This document shows, piece after piece, positions 11,139-22,050 of a stretch of DNA of 64,000 nt. The stretch comes from Lytechinus pictus (taxonomy: Eukaryota > Echinodermata > Echinoidea > Temnopleuroida > Toxopneustidae), in the NCBI RefSeq assembly GCF_037042905.1, contig NC_087261.1, forward strand, positions 9,447,717-9,511,716. Direction: 5' to 3'. The translations under genes and the position numbers were made by a program. Under the pieces are notes generated by a model. That model was given only the letters and a program-made list of their open reading frames with translations. It had not been told where the DNA came from and did no database searches. Within the stretch, counting starts at the first letter, position 1; each line of letters begins with the position of its first letter.

Positions 11139-12590
11139 CGTTGCCCTTGAGTGGTTTAGGAGTTATCTCACTGACAGGAGACAATTTGTATCTTTGAATA
11201 GAATTAATTCCAGCTTGCAAACTGTTACATGTGGTGTACCTCAGGGGTCTCTTCTAGGACCTCTCTTATTCATACTGTATATAAATGATTTTCAAAATTC
11301 ATCAAACAAATTATCCTTCATTTTCTTTGCTGATGATTCTAGTTTATTTTTTTCACATAGGAATCCTCTAACCCTGATAGAAACAGTGAATTGTGAATTG
11401 AAGAATGTTATCTTGTGGGTTCAAGCCAATAAATTATCACTTAATTTTCAAAAGACAAATTATATGCTTTTTAGCAATTCCTTAAAAATGCTGCCTGGCA
11501 ATGTAATGTTTAATAATGTCTGTCTTGAAAGAGTAACCTCAACTAAATTTCTTGGGTTATTTATTGATGAGAAATTGAACTGGAAACTTCATGTAAATCA
11601 TCTCTGCAAACTGTTGTCAAAAAATACCGGTGTTATATACAAGTTGAGATCAGTTTTTCCTAAAGAAATTTTATTTATATTATATTCCTCATTAATTGTT
11701 CCTTACTTAAACTACGGTGTGCTTGCCTGGGGCAACTCACTTAAAACGCAATTGCAAAAATTATTCATTGTTCAGAAGAGAGCTATTAGAAGTATATGTA
11801 ATGTCAGTTATCGTGCCCATACAAATGTTTTATTTCATGACAATCACTTATTGAAAGTGGAAGATATTTACTTTATGCAGCTAGGATCTCTTATGTATGA
11901 TTTTGATTCAGGAAGTCTCCCTTCAGCCCTGGCACTGATATTTAAGAAAAATAGTCAAGTACACAAATACAATACTAGACAATCTTCCACTCTCCATATA
12001 TCTCGTGCAAGAACAAAGTTCACTTTGGGCACTCTAGTTTGCACTGGACCCAGGTTTTGGAATGCACTTGGCCCTGACATTACACATGCTGTCAGTTCTA
12101 CAGTGTTTAAACGAAAATTGAAATCTTATTTACTGAGTAACTATGGAAGTGATTCGTAAAGCCTAATGCTAAATTATCAATACTTAACTTCCCCCCCTTT
12201 CCCGGGCCTGGCTGGTCTCTGTCCTCATGTCCCCTTTTTTGTCCCTTTTGTACATAAATGTGTCCCTCTTCTCTCCCCTCCTCTCTCTTTAGTTATCATA
12301 TTATATTATATTGCCATTTCTTTGTTGTTTATCCAATGTTCTTTGAATTCGTAATGAGGAACCTTAATTTACAAGCATTGCTTCACTTAGGTCTCCTCGT
12401 CTTCCTTTAAAATTATTTCTTTTCTGTCTTAAGCTGTATAATGTATTTAAAAACAATGTTTTCTGCATACTCTGTTTTATATATACCTGTTTTATCATGT
12501 ACTCTGCTCATTGTTTCATACACACTTATATGTTTGTCATGTATTCAAACTCAAAGTTGGAAGACAAATAAAATGAACTTATGAACTTAT
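11139..12590 (+). mobile_element. 5'-truncated CR1/Jockey-group LINE
   Basis: An open frame to the stop at 12159 encodes the C-terminal part of a reverse transcriptase. It has GVPQGSLLGPLLFILYINDF, the catalytic FFADDSS and the downstream FLGLFIDEKLNW block, and ends with the usual C-terminal domain. The endonuclease and the first RT motifs are missing, as in incomplete reverse transcription. The 3' UTR ends in short ATGAACTT repeats. Comparison with the LINE-free hAT copy at 25368 places the insertion after TTTCATAA. The surviving frame has no stop, so the insertion is not very old. Confidence 0.8.
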
Positions 12591-12608
12591 GAAAAAATGA
12601 TTCTTATG

Positions 12609-12742
12609 TAATATAATATAATATAATATAATATAATATAATATAATATAATATAATATAATATAATATAATATGATATAATATAATATAATATAATATA
12701 ATATAATATAATATAATATAATATAATATAATATAATATAAT
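12609..12742. repeat. (ATAAT)n microsatellite
   Basis: About 27 copies of a 5-bp unit with one variant near 12674. It lies where the sister hAT copy (26370-26400) has only short AT-rich sequence, so it expanded after the two copies separated. Confidence 0.95.
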
Positions 12743-12903
12743 AACATTTTAATGAACAATAATTTCTTCTTTCCCCACTATGTTTCTCTTCCTTTCTCCC
12801 TCTTTTTCTCCTTTTCCCCGCTTTTTTTTTTTTTTTTGCCAGCCGATGGGGGGGGGGGGGGGGGGGCACGTGCCCCCCATGCCCCCCCGTAGTTACGCCA
12901 CTG

Positions 12904-12957
12904 GTAACTACCGAACTTCCTTTGCCCAAATTGGGAAGATTTATAAGTGACTTGGAA
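12904..12957 (+). repeat. Dispersed repeat R, copy 2, right piece
   Basis: It begins with the second copy of the 8-bp target duplication and follows R up to GACTTGGAACTT, where similarity to copies 1 and 3 stops. Confidence 0.75.
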
Positions 12958-12984
12958 CTTGAAGGAAAGAGTGAACATAAGCAC

Positions 12985-13385
12985 TCCAGGGTACCTGAAA
13001 ATCCAAGATTGCGTAAAAATGGCTGCCATGGCCTAAAAATTCACAATTCATCTATTACCTATTTTAGTGTCTTTTATTTGGGTTTTATTCATTGGTGATT
13101 TTTAAGGGTCAAGAAGTAAACCGGGAGAAGTTACAAGGACAGCCAACGGACCACTATTTCCAAAAATCCAAGATGGCTTTCATAATTGGAGTCTTAAATA
13201 GCTGTTGTTATCTAAAACCCGACATAGTTTGTTTAATATCTGCCTTGGGGATATGATGTTGGTGTCTAACCCATGGTTTAATGGGTCAAGAAATACGTTG
13301 GGACAAGTAACAAAGACAGTCTATGGTCCTCCATGTCCAAAAATCCAAGATGGTTTGCAAAAATGGAGTATAAATGTCTGTCGTT
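12985..13385 (+). repeat. Tandem array of ~180-bp repeats, left part
   Basis: Units of about 175-185 bp share ATCCAAGATGGCTT, GGAGTCTAAATGGCTG, GACATAGTTTGTTTAATAT and AACCCATGGTTTAA blocks. The array is interrupted by the LINE at 13386 and continues at 18755-19660. It has no coding capacity. Confidence 0.8.
13372..13385 (+). repeat. LINE target-site duplication, left copy
   Basis: AAATGTCTGTCGTT is repeated at 18755-18768 directly after the LINE's A-rich tail. The first A residues are ambiguous because the tail is also A-rich. Confidence 0.85.
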
Positions 13386-13387
13386 TT

Positions 13388-13397
13388 AAGATGGCCG
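13388..13397 (+). promoter_or_regulatory. YY1-like motif at the LINE 5' end
   Basis: AAGATGGCCG begins at the third base of the inserted element. Human L1 carries a YY1 site at nearly the same place, where it fixes the transcription start. The function here is inferred. Confidence 0.4.
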
Positions 13398-13687
13398 ACT
13401 GTGACGGACGCCACGGTTCCGAATAGCCGTCTTATTTTTTCTTGGATTTTGGTGAGTTTTCTTACATCTGTGATATACTTTTCGAACTATATGGAACTTT
13501 AAATCCTGTTTGTCTGGATATCAGCCTTTTGCAGATTTTTGAGACCATTTCTATGATAGAGAAGACACTTAGTGGTGAGTTTGCTGCGAGTTTTAAAACG
13601 AAACGGGTTCTCTTGATTGATACACCCGGGAGTTCACCGCTGCGATACTCTTCGAACACTGTATCTAGTTAAGCTATCCGGCATATT

Positions 13688-14772
13688 ATGGCTAATGTGA
13701 ACGCCCAACCAAAACCCGGGGGTACTACACCTAGAGTTTTGCCTGTTTTTTTTTCAAAAACAGTGACTTATTAGATGGTGTGAATGAAGTGTCTGTTTAT
13801 GAAGTGTGTCTTGCTGCAGAGAGAGTTTGTGGTGATTCCACCATTGATGGAGCTCAGAGAATCAGGAATCTATGGCGTATCTATCCACTTGATAAAAAGT
13901 CTAGACAAAAACTACTTGTCACTGGTTTATCCATCAGAAGTCAGCAGATAGATCTTATGGACGCTAACCCATACCTTCACACTAGTGAGAAGCCTACCAC
14001 TAAAGTGTTCATTAGTGACGTACCACTATCTGTTGCCAACAGTGACATAAAGTCTACTTTCATAAAAAGAGGACTGAAACCAGTAACTGAAGTGAAATAT
14101 GAGTGTGCGAGAGATTCTGACGGAAAGCTTACTCGTTTCAAAACGGGGAGGAGGTTTATCTTCATGGAAATACCGACGTCCCCGTTACCTAATACGGTTG
14201 AAATCGTAGGATTTCGTGCAAAAATCTACCATAAAGAGCAAAAGGAATCGAGTGACAGAAACAAAATGAAAGAAAACATCAGATGTAACAAATGTTTGAA
14301 AGAAGGTCATTACGCTCGCGAGTGTCGAGAAAATCAGATTACATGTTACGATTGCTCCCTTCCAGGGCATAAGAGAGGCGACCCCCGGTGCACTGCCTTT
14401 ACGGAAGGTTCTTCCCAACCAGACGACAGTGATCATGTGATCGTGAATGAACGCAATGCGCAGATGGCGCCCACTTCAAAATATGCCAGCGAAGATGTTT
14501 GCGACGTACAGGTAGCAACTCCGCAAGGATCGATAGAGGAATTAGCATATACACGCACTAGTAGTCTCGTTGGTGAAAGGTCAGGCACGGTCAAGCAAAT
14601 AACGCTCGACGAAGTCATTAAACAAGCGCGTGCCCGTAGCAACGAAAATCAACATCGAGTAAAACAGAAGAAAAAGAGAAAAAGAAGGCATTCTAAAAAC
14701 ACGCCAGAGAAGGAAGAATTTATTCGACTGAGTTCTGAAGAAGATTATGAAGATGCATATAACACAGCTTAA
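13688..14772 (+). pseudogene. LINE ORF1, gag-like nucleic-acid-binding protein (one frameshift)
   Basis: It encodes a putative RNA-binding chaperone of the retrotransposon particle. Two zinc knuckles sit in the middle: CNKCLKEGHYAREC (CX2CX4HX4C, nt about 14285-14326) and CYDCSLPGHKRGDPRC (CX2CX4HX6C), followed by an acidic region and a Lys/Arg-rich C-terminus (KQKKKRKRRHSK). The ATG at 13688 opens a frame that runs into the T9 tract at 13746-13754. The long open frame begins just after that tract, so a one-base loss in the run separates the N-terminus from the body. ORF2 starts 5 bp after the ORF1 stop. Confidence 0.8.
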
Positions 14773-14777
14773 GAATC

Positions 14778-17700
14778 ATGAAAACGATGGAATTAAGTAT
14801 CTTGACAATTAATTGTCAAGGATTAAGAGAAAGGAAAAAGAGACTAAAACTGTATAAATGGGCAAAAGATAAGAAGATTCAAATTCTTTTTCTTCAAGAA
14901 ACTCATTTTACAAAAGAAATTATTCAGGTTCATGACAAATTTGATTGGAAAGGTCTGTCTTACCACTCTATTGGAACTTCAAACAGTTGTGGTACGAGTA
15001 TTCTAATAAATTGTCACTCAGTTGAAGTTCTTAATCATATATCCTTCCATGAAGGTCGATCAAATGCTGTTAACATATTATATGGTGGTGAGTCGCTATG
15101 GCTACTTAATATTTATGCTCCGAATATTTTGACAAATAGAAGGATTTTTTTCAAATCTTGTTTTGCCTTCTTAGATGACAATATCCTTCCTAGTGATTGT
15201 GTTATTTTTGGTGGCGATTTCAATACTGTTTTAAACTATAGATCTGACAAAAGAGGAGGGATTTCGAAAGATTTTTCGGATGCAAAGTACCTAAGAGAAC
15301 AGTCTGAGTTAAGAGATTTCGTTGATATCTGGAGACTCAAACATCCCAACTCTATCGAATTTACTCATCAACTAATACGACAGTCTCCTATTGAGACAAG
15401 AATAGATTTTTTTCTTAGTTTCTGATAGACTTAAGAATAATATTATCAATTGCAATATAATAGGGAGATTTTTATCTGATCATAATCCAGTTCTTATAAA
15501 AATTGAATTCAATAAATTCAGAAAGGGCAAAGGTCTATGGAAACTTAATAACTCTTTGTTACAAGACTCTGAATACAAAAAAAATCATTATTGCTCTAAT
15601 AAAAGACCTTGGGGAAAATATTAATAATCAAGTAGCTGATATAAGATTACTTTGGGATTTATTTAAAAAAGAGGTTAAACAAAAATCAATATATTTTTGT
15701 ATAGATAAATCTAACAATACAAAATGTAAACAATTAAATTTACAACAAAGACTTGACCATCTTACCAAGCAGAAATTTATATCTACTAAACAGAATCAAG
15801 AAATTAAAGAAATACGAAGAGAACTAAATAATCTCTATGATTATAAAGTTCATGGAGCTTTGGTGAGATCCAAAATAAAGTGGTACGAAGAGGGGGAACG
15901 TAATAACAAATTTTTTCTAGGTCTTGAAAAAAGAAATTATCAACAGAAGAATTTGTTTAAAGTGGAACACAATGGTAAAGTTTGTATAAGTCAAAACGAT
16001 ATCTTGACTGCTGAGGTGGATTACTTCTCAGAACTTTTTTCAAAATCGGAAAATATAGAAAGTAAGGATATAAATGATTATTTTGAAAATATTCACATAG
16101 AAAATTCATTAAACGAAAAACAGAAATTAATGTGTGATAGCACACTTACAATTCATGAATGTAATAAAGCTATCCAAAATTCAAAACTTGGTAAAAGTCC
16201 AGGTCCAGATGGTTTAACGTTTGAATTTTTCAAATGTTTTTGGGATCATTTAAAAACTATATTATTAAATTTATTTAACCATTCGTTATCAGTTGGGAAT
16301 TTATCAGTTAGCCAAAATAGAGCTGTTATTACACTTTTGCATAAAAAGGGACGAAAAGATATACTATCCAACTGGAGGCCTATCAGTCTTTTAAACACTG
16401 ATTACAAAATACTGGCATCAGTTTTGGCAGATAGATTGAAACTAGTATTAAGTTCATGTATTTCGCTTGATCAAAATGCCTACTTAAAAGGCCGTTTTAT
16501 TGGAAACAATATAAGACTTATTGATGATGTGATAAATTATATGACAAAACATGAAAAATCAGGGGCTATTTTATTTTTGGACCTAGAAAATGCCTTTGAT
16601 AAAGTTAATAGGAATTTTCTTTATAGAGCCCTTGAGAAATTTAATTTTGGTAATAATTTCATAAGTTATATAAAAGCCTTATATGCTGATGCAGAGAGTT
16701 GTATAATGAATTTAAATTGGCAGTCAGTTTATTTCCCTCTAACTAGAGGGGTAAGACAAGGTTGTCCAGTGTCTGCCCTGTTATTTTTAGTAGTTGTAGA
16801 ATTTTTATCAGTTGATTTGAACAAAAATGATAACATTAAAGGTATTATTTTGACGAATAATGTAAACAATTCAGTTGAGATCAAGATAAGTCAATTCGCT
16901 GATGACACCACAGTATTTGTAGCGGATGAACTGTCTTTAAAAACTGTAATGGAAAAAGTCCAAAGGTTTTGCAAAGTTGCTGGACCATCGTTAAATGTTT
17001 CGAAAAGCTCGGGTTTTAGCTTTGGAAATTTTAACAGCAATCTTTTTCAAAAGGTTGATTGGAAAAGTGTGTTTATAAAAACTCTAGGGGTGTATTTCAG
17101 TAAAAACATGTTTGATGCTTATGAAAAAACTTGGAAAGAAAAAGTAACAAAAATTGAAAACCAAGTATTATTGTGGAAATGCCGATATTTAACATTTTTC
17201 GGAAAAGTTACTGTACTAAAATCTTTAATTCTTTCAAATATAACTTATTTAATGACTGTATTTCCCATGCTTGATCACATTAATAAAAAAGTTGAACAAA
17301 TCATATTTAAATTTATATGGAAAGGGCGTGATAAAATAAAAAGAAAAACAATGATTGGTAGAACTGAAAAAGGAGGAATAAACATGCCTGATTTTGTTTT
17401 ACAATGTAATGCCCTAAAAACAGTTTGGCTAAAAAATCTATTTGAAACCAAGGATCACAATTTTAGATGGAAGTTCCTTCCTGAACTACACCTCAATTAC
17501 TTTGGACCGAATTCACTTGTTCTTAAAATGTCTTTTGAAAAAGAATGTCAAATGCCTGAAATGAAACAACTTCCATTATTTTATCGTCAATGTATAATTG
17601 CTTGGAAAATGTGTAATAACAAACCCTCTTTTGAGAATACAGGTGAAGATATTAGGCAACAGTTATTATGGGGTAATAAAAACATTTTGTATAAGAATAA

Positions 17701-18571
17701 GTGTTTGTTTTGGAAGCATTGGGTATGCTCAGACATTCTTGTTATTGGAGATATTGTTAACAACGATGGACTATTGGATATACTGTGTATTCATGCAAAA
17801 TTAAAGAAAAAAGGAAATTATTTATGTGAATCGAAATTAATTTGGAGTTGTATACCAGAAAAATGGAAAAACATTTTGGTTAAGGATAAACATTGCTCAA
17901 ATCATTCAATTGTTAGCTACTTTCAATTGAAGGACCATGATCCTGTTTTACATATAAAACAAAGTAAACATTTATCTGTTAAACTTTCTAAAAGATTATA
18001 CAATTTTCTTGTGGATAAAAAGTTTATAACCCCAAATGTTGAACAATATTGGTCACTTTATTTCAAAGAAAATTTGATTTGGAACAATATCTGGAAAGAA
18101 AAAGTTACTTTCATTGAAGAATTTCGTTTAGCTGAATTCAACTTTAAATTTTTGTATAAACTTTTGATGTCAAATGAATATTTGTTTCGATTTAAATTGG
18201 CAGAATCTCCACTCTGTTTTAAATGTAAAACTATTGAAAACTATTATCACTTATTTTATGATTGCCATTATTCTAGACTCTTTTGGTTAAAATTCAGTAA
18301 CTTTTGTGTTACCATTAATCTGAATATTAAAAATGTGGATATTAGTTATAAAGACATTGTGATTGGTAGACACGGTGGTAATGGACACAACGTTATATCT
18401 TTCTTTAATGTATTAATCAATTTAGCTTCTTATACAATTTTTCAACAAAAAAGAAAATCAAATTTTAAAGAAATATTTGAAATTTTCTTAGAAGAAATAA
18501 AATGGAGAGCAAATATAAAAAAAGGTATTTTTTGGAAAAATTGTAAAACAAAGATTGAAAAGTCAATTTAG
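14778..18571 (+). pseudogene. LINE ORF2, endonuclease-reverse transcriptase (two frameshifts)
   Basis: It encodes the enzyme for target-primed reverse transcription. The ATG at 14778 starts an AP-endonuclease domain with INCQG, the catalytic glutamate in LQETHF and GGDFN. The final SDHNP motif (about 15475) lies in another frame after the T7 tract at 15407-15413. A second shift occurs at the A8 tract 15577-15584. From there the frame is open to 18571: SPGPDG, RPISLLNTDYKILASVLADR, GVRQGCPVSALLF and the catalytic FADD (nt 16895-16906). A C-terminal CX2C-X8-H-X4-C finger (CFKCKTIENYYHLFYDC, about 18214) is typical of L1/Tx1 elements. Apart from the two homopolymer shifts no stop is seen. Confidence 0.88.
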
Positions 18572-18754
18572 GCATTATGTTTGCTTACTATTGAACATGT
18601 ATCTAAACATTTTTCTTGCTATATTTGTATAATGTTGTCAATTTTTATGTTGAATTCTAATGTATATCATGCTGTTGTTTTTTATTTTTGTTCAATATAC
18701 AGTGACGATGTAAATGAGAACATACAAATAAAAAAAAAATAATAAAAAAAAAAA

Positions 18755-19660
18755 AAATGTCTGTCGTTAATTACAAACCGACATAATTTGTTTAATAACT
18801 GCCTGGAGAAGATATGATTTTTTTTTAGTATAATGCATGGTTTAAAGGGTCAAGTATTAGATTGTGACAAGTTACAAGGACAGTTAGTAGTTCCAGTATG
18901 TCCAAAAATCCATAATGGCTTCCAAAAATGGAGTCTATATAGGCCGTTCTTACCGAAAAACTGACATAGTTTGTTTAATATCAGCCTGGGGTATATATGA
19001 TTTTGGTGTTTAACCCATGGTTCAAAGGGTCAAGTAATAAATTAGGACAAGTTTCAAGGAGTCAGAGGTCCAGCATTTCCAAGAATCCAAAAAGGCTTCC
19101 AAAATGGAGTCTAAATGGCTATTGTTACCTAAAAACTGACATAGTTTGTTTAGTATCCGCCTGGGGTATATGATTATGCTGTCTAAACCTTGGTTTAAAT
19201 GGTCAAGTAATACATTAGGATAAGTTACAAGCGGTTTAGGGCTATCAATGGTCCTGTATGTCTTAGAATCCAAGATGGCTTTCAATTAAGGAGTCTAAAA
19301 TGGCTGCTGATACTTAAAAAATTACCTAATCTATTTAGAATCCATCTGGGAGATATTATTTTGGTGTCTACACTATGGTTTCAAGGGTTAAATAATACAT
19401 TTTCATTAGTTACAATGGTATGAAGCTGTCCATTTTACCTATTATCTAAAGATGGCTTTCAAAATGAGTCTAAAAAGACTTCCATCACCTAAACATAGTC
19501 ATAATTAGGTGAACAAAATCTACACTAGTGTGGTTTGAAGGCTAAAAAAATAAATCGGGACAAATAAAAAGGATGGTCAGTTTTTTCTTTTCGTCGTAAA
19601 AAGTCCAAAGTGACTTCTAAAATTGCGTACAAATGACTGCTGTCCCCTAATCTTGAAACC
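18755..19660 (+). repeat. Tandem array of ~180-bp repeats, right part
   Basis: It starts with the right copy of the target duplication (18755-18768). Four to five further units follow, decaying to the right. Spacing of the CATAGTTTGTTTA block is 184, 175 and about 183 bp. Confidence 0.8.
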
Positions 19661-20835
19661 ATAGGATAGTCCTAAGCACAAAAATGACGTGTCTTGAATC
19701 AGTGAATTATGGAACTTTTTAGGTGAAAGTGTACCTTAGTTTTTAAAGTTTGTTTTTCGGATGTTTACTTACTGTTGCACCACCATCTAATTATGTCACG
19801 AAGTCTTGTAAAACATATTTTCATGAGTCTTAGAAACAGAGACACCAAAATAGTGGCACTAGATGGAATATGAAGTATTGTCGTTTTTGTATCAATGGTG
19901 GCCAATTCGAATGTAAGTTTTGGAGCGTTATTCATTTTTTTTTACACAATGGACAACAGTGTATCCATGTAATTCGTCTTCACCTATATTATTTGATCCT
20001 TGAAATCATTAGAAAGACACAAAAATGTTTCTAGGTAGATAGTATATGCACTTTGCAGCCAGATTTTTAAGAAATAACTATTATTTAAGCCATCATCATT
20101 TTTTTGCAAAACTGCACCACTGATAAACCTTGAAAATTTTCAAATGTAATTTTTCCCTTTGGAACCATGATTTTTTTTATATGTTTTGTTTTATTCTCGG
20201 TAGACCCCAAAGTTATTTCTACCAGATGGATATTATATGAATTTGGACCATTTCAAAGATATAACGTCCAGACGTCCATTGTAGACGCCATTTTGGAAGG
20301 TCATGGATTCTCTGACATACTCACTGACTATCTTATAAACATGTCCTGATTCATTATTTGCCTTGAAAGCTTTTTGATGATTTTGATTTTGAGAATTTAC
20401 TTTATTTTTGGAGTTGATGGTACAATGACTGCCGTTGTGGACGCTATGTTGGATTTCCATGTAACCTTGACGACCTTTTGTAACTATAATCTGTCTCAAT
20501 AGACTTTGTTTAAGCCTAACATGCCTATAATAAGTTTCATGAAATAGACATCTATACCCTAAAAGTTATGACATTTCAAAAACTTAACCTCGGTTAAGAT
20601 TTGATGTTGACTTCGCCGCCGCCATGGTCATCGCCGCCGTCGGAAAAGCGACGTCCATGTCTTGCTTCTGCTATGCAGGCGAGGAAAAATGGCGAACACG
20701 TTAAAGATATCACAATGTGAATATGCCAGCATCGCCCCAAAATTATCAAACATTTGGCCATATTATTCATCAATCAGCAGCTGTGAATCATGGCAGCCAT
20801 CTTGGAATTAAATATGGCTGACGAATCAATCGGGG
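19661..20835. other. Non-coding stretch with a CpG-rich patch
   Basis: No supported gene. A CpG-rich patch near 20610-20650 (CGCCGCCGCCATGG and GCCGCCGTCGG) stands out from the AT-rich surroundings and is probably part of a dispersed repeat. Confidence 0.4.
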
Positions 20836-21299
20836 TGCCATGAGCCTAATTACATCAGGAGGGCTAAAGATATTCGTTTGTCCCAACCCATTCGAATTTT
20901 TTAAATTTGATATTGCTGATTAACAAAAGTGTATGAATATGATTCAAAATCTAACACTGATTCTAGAAATGGTAACTACTGACCTTTCTTTGCCCAAATT
21001 GGGAAGATATATCAATGATTTGGAACTATTTTTTGACTGGCGGAAGAATTGGGGCTATTTTACTGTTTCAGTTGATGAATTTGATCCCATCATAGTTATC
21101 TTCATAAATGGCGATTTATTTGTAAAATGAGCTGGCTACGATACCCTTCTCTGGTCAGATATGGAATGTCCGATATATATCCTATCCAAAGGTAGTAAAC
21201 ATTCGACCCTCTAATTTCACATTTATTTTTTATGAATTTTTCTTAAGTGCCATTTTAACACACAAGTCTATGGGGAATGTTTTACGCGCGTGAGACCTC
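20836..21299 (+). repeat. Dispersed repeat R, copy 3 (full)
   Basis: It matches copy 1 (8577-9039) over its full length. It carries an unoccupied hAT target site (ATGGTAACTACTGACC near 20970). Confidence 0.8.
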
Positions 21300-21439
21300 G
21301 GACACATTATGTTTGAAACCCTGGGTATCAAAAATAACGCATAGATCCCAATTTCTGAAATACAATCACCCATAAAAGTCGTTTAATATGGGAAACTGCA
21401 TTAAAAATGCCACCATTTTGTTTTTCGCCGATTTGAGGA

Positions 21440-21592
21440 TGAAAACGTCGGAATCAAGTTTGGCAAACAGCATTTTTGGATTCAGCACCCCTGAATTACC
21501 TTAAAACAATTGATAAATCAGCATTAACACAAAATGCCTAAAGCACCTTTTCTGAGCACATTTGTTAAAATCTGGACCTGACTAATTTTGAA
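21440..21592 (-). repeat. Right inverted repeat of the 13-kb island
   Basis: This is the diverged reverse complement of 8448-8573. See the entry at that position. Confidence 0.6.
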
Positions 21593-21700
21593 TCTTGGAT
21601 CAATTAACAAATGAAATAAAATTAAATATAGTCCCTATTGCCAAAATCCCATATTTCTCAAAAATATACAACTACATGTTCAACGTGGCTTCAAGTATAG

Positions 21701-22050
21701 CAGTGGCGTACACATTCGTGTAAAAAAAGAATTCATATAACCATGAACTCTATGCTGTTCGCATTATGTTTGCATATAATATATTGATGTTTCCTAATGG
21801 GTATCGATTTTTTAAAATATTGATTGTTGTTGCAGTATCATAATCAGTGGTGTAACAATTGGGGGCTCGTGTAAAAAAAAAAGAATGAATATAACCATGA
21901 ACTCTATTGCTGTTCGCATTATGTTTGCATATTATATTGATGTTTCCTAATGGGTATCGATTTTTTAAAATATTGATTGTTGTTGTAGTATCATAATCAG
22001 TGGCGTAACAATTGGGGGCTCGTGCTCCCTTCCCAATCGGTTGGAGAAAA
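21701..22050 (+). repeat. Tandem 144/153-bp units with hAT-type ends
   Basis: Two near-identical units (21701-21844 and 21845-21997) and a partial third (from 21998) each begin CAGTGGCGTA or CAGTGGTGTA, the terminus of the hAT elements in this window. The body (AACCATGAACTCTAT...GGGTATCGATTTTTTAAAAT) is shared by the first two. This could be a tandemly duplicated end of a degraded element. Confidence 0.65.

Larger units (their letters stand above)
10158..12903 (+). mobile_element. Non-autonomous hAT element, copy 1, with a LINE inside it
   Basis: The left end is CAGTGGCGTACCGTGGG; the right end is GTAGTTACGCCACTG. The inverted termini share CAGTGGCGTA. It is flanked by a perfect 8-bp duplication GTAACTAC (10150-10157 and 12904-12911), the hAT signature. 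R copies 1 and 3 show the site without the insert. The interior has four GCGAGCGCGAAGCGCGAGC motifs (10332, 10435, 10660, 10772), each followed by TGAAA-type AT-rich spacer. A 5'-truncated LINE occupies 11139-12590 and an ATAAT microsatellite lies beyond it. No transposase is present, so it depended on one supplied elsewhere. Confidence 0.85.
13386..18754 (+). mobile_element. Near-complete Tx1/L1-like LINE retrotransposon
   Basis: A 5.4-kb element with a 5' UTR of about 300 bp, ORF1 (13688-14772), ORF2 (14778-18571), a short 3' UTR and an A-rich tail ending at 18754. It is bounded by a 14-bp target duplication. Endonuclease and RT motifs place it in the L1/Tx1 part of the LINE tree. It sits in the middle of the ~180-bp tandem array, and the repeat phase continues across the insertion. 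The only visible lesions are three one-base frameshifts, all in homopolymers (T9 at 13746-13754, T7 at 15407-15413, A8 at 15577-15584). It is either very young or intact and mis-sequenced at those runs. Confidence 0.9.

Noticed and set aside
20933-21130. A ~65-codon frame in repeat R, open in copy 3 and nearly open in copy 1, as a conserved small protein
   Set aside because: Codon comparison of the two copies gives more amino-acid-changing than silent differences (about nine against five), plus a stop in copy 1. That is what neutral drift predicts.
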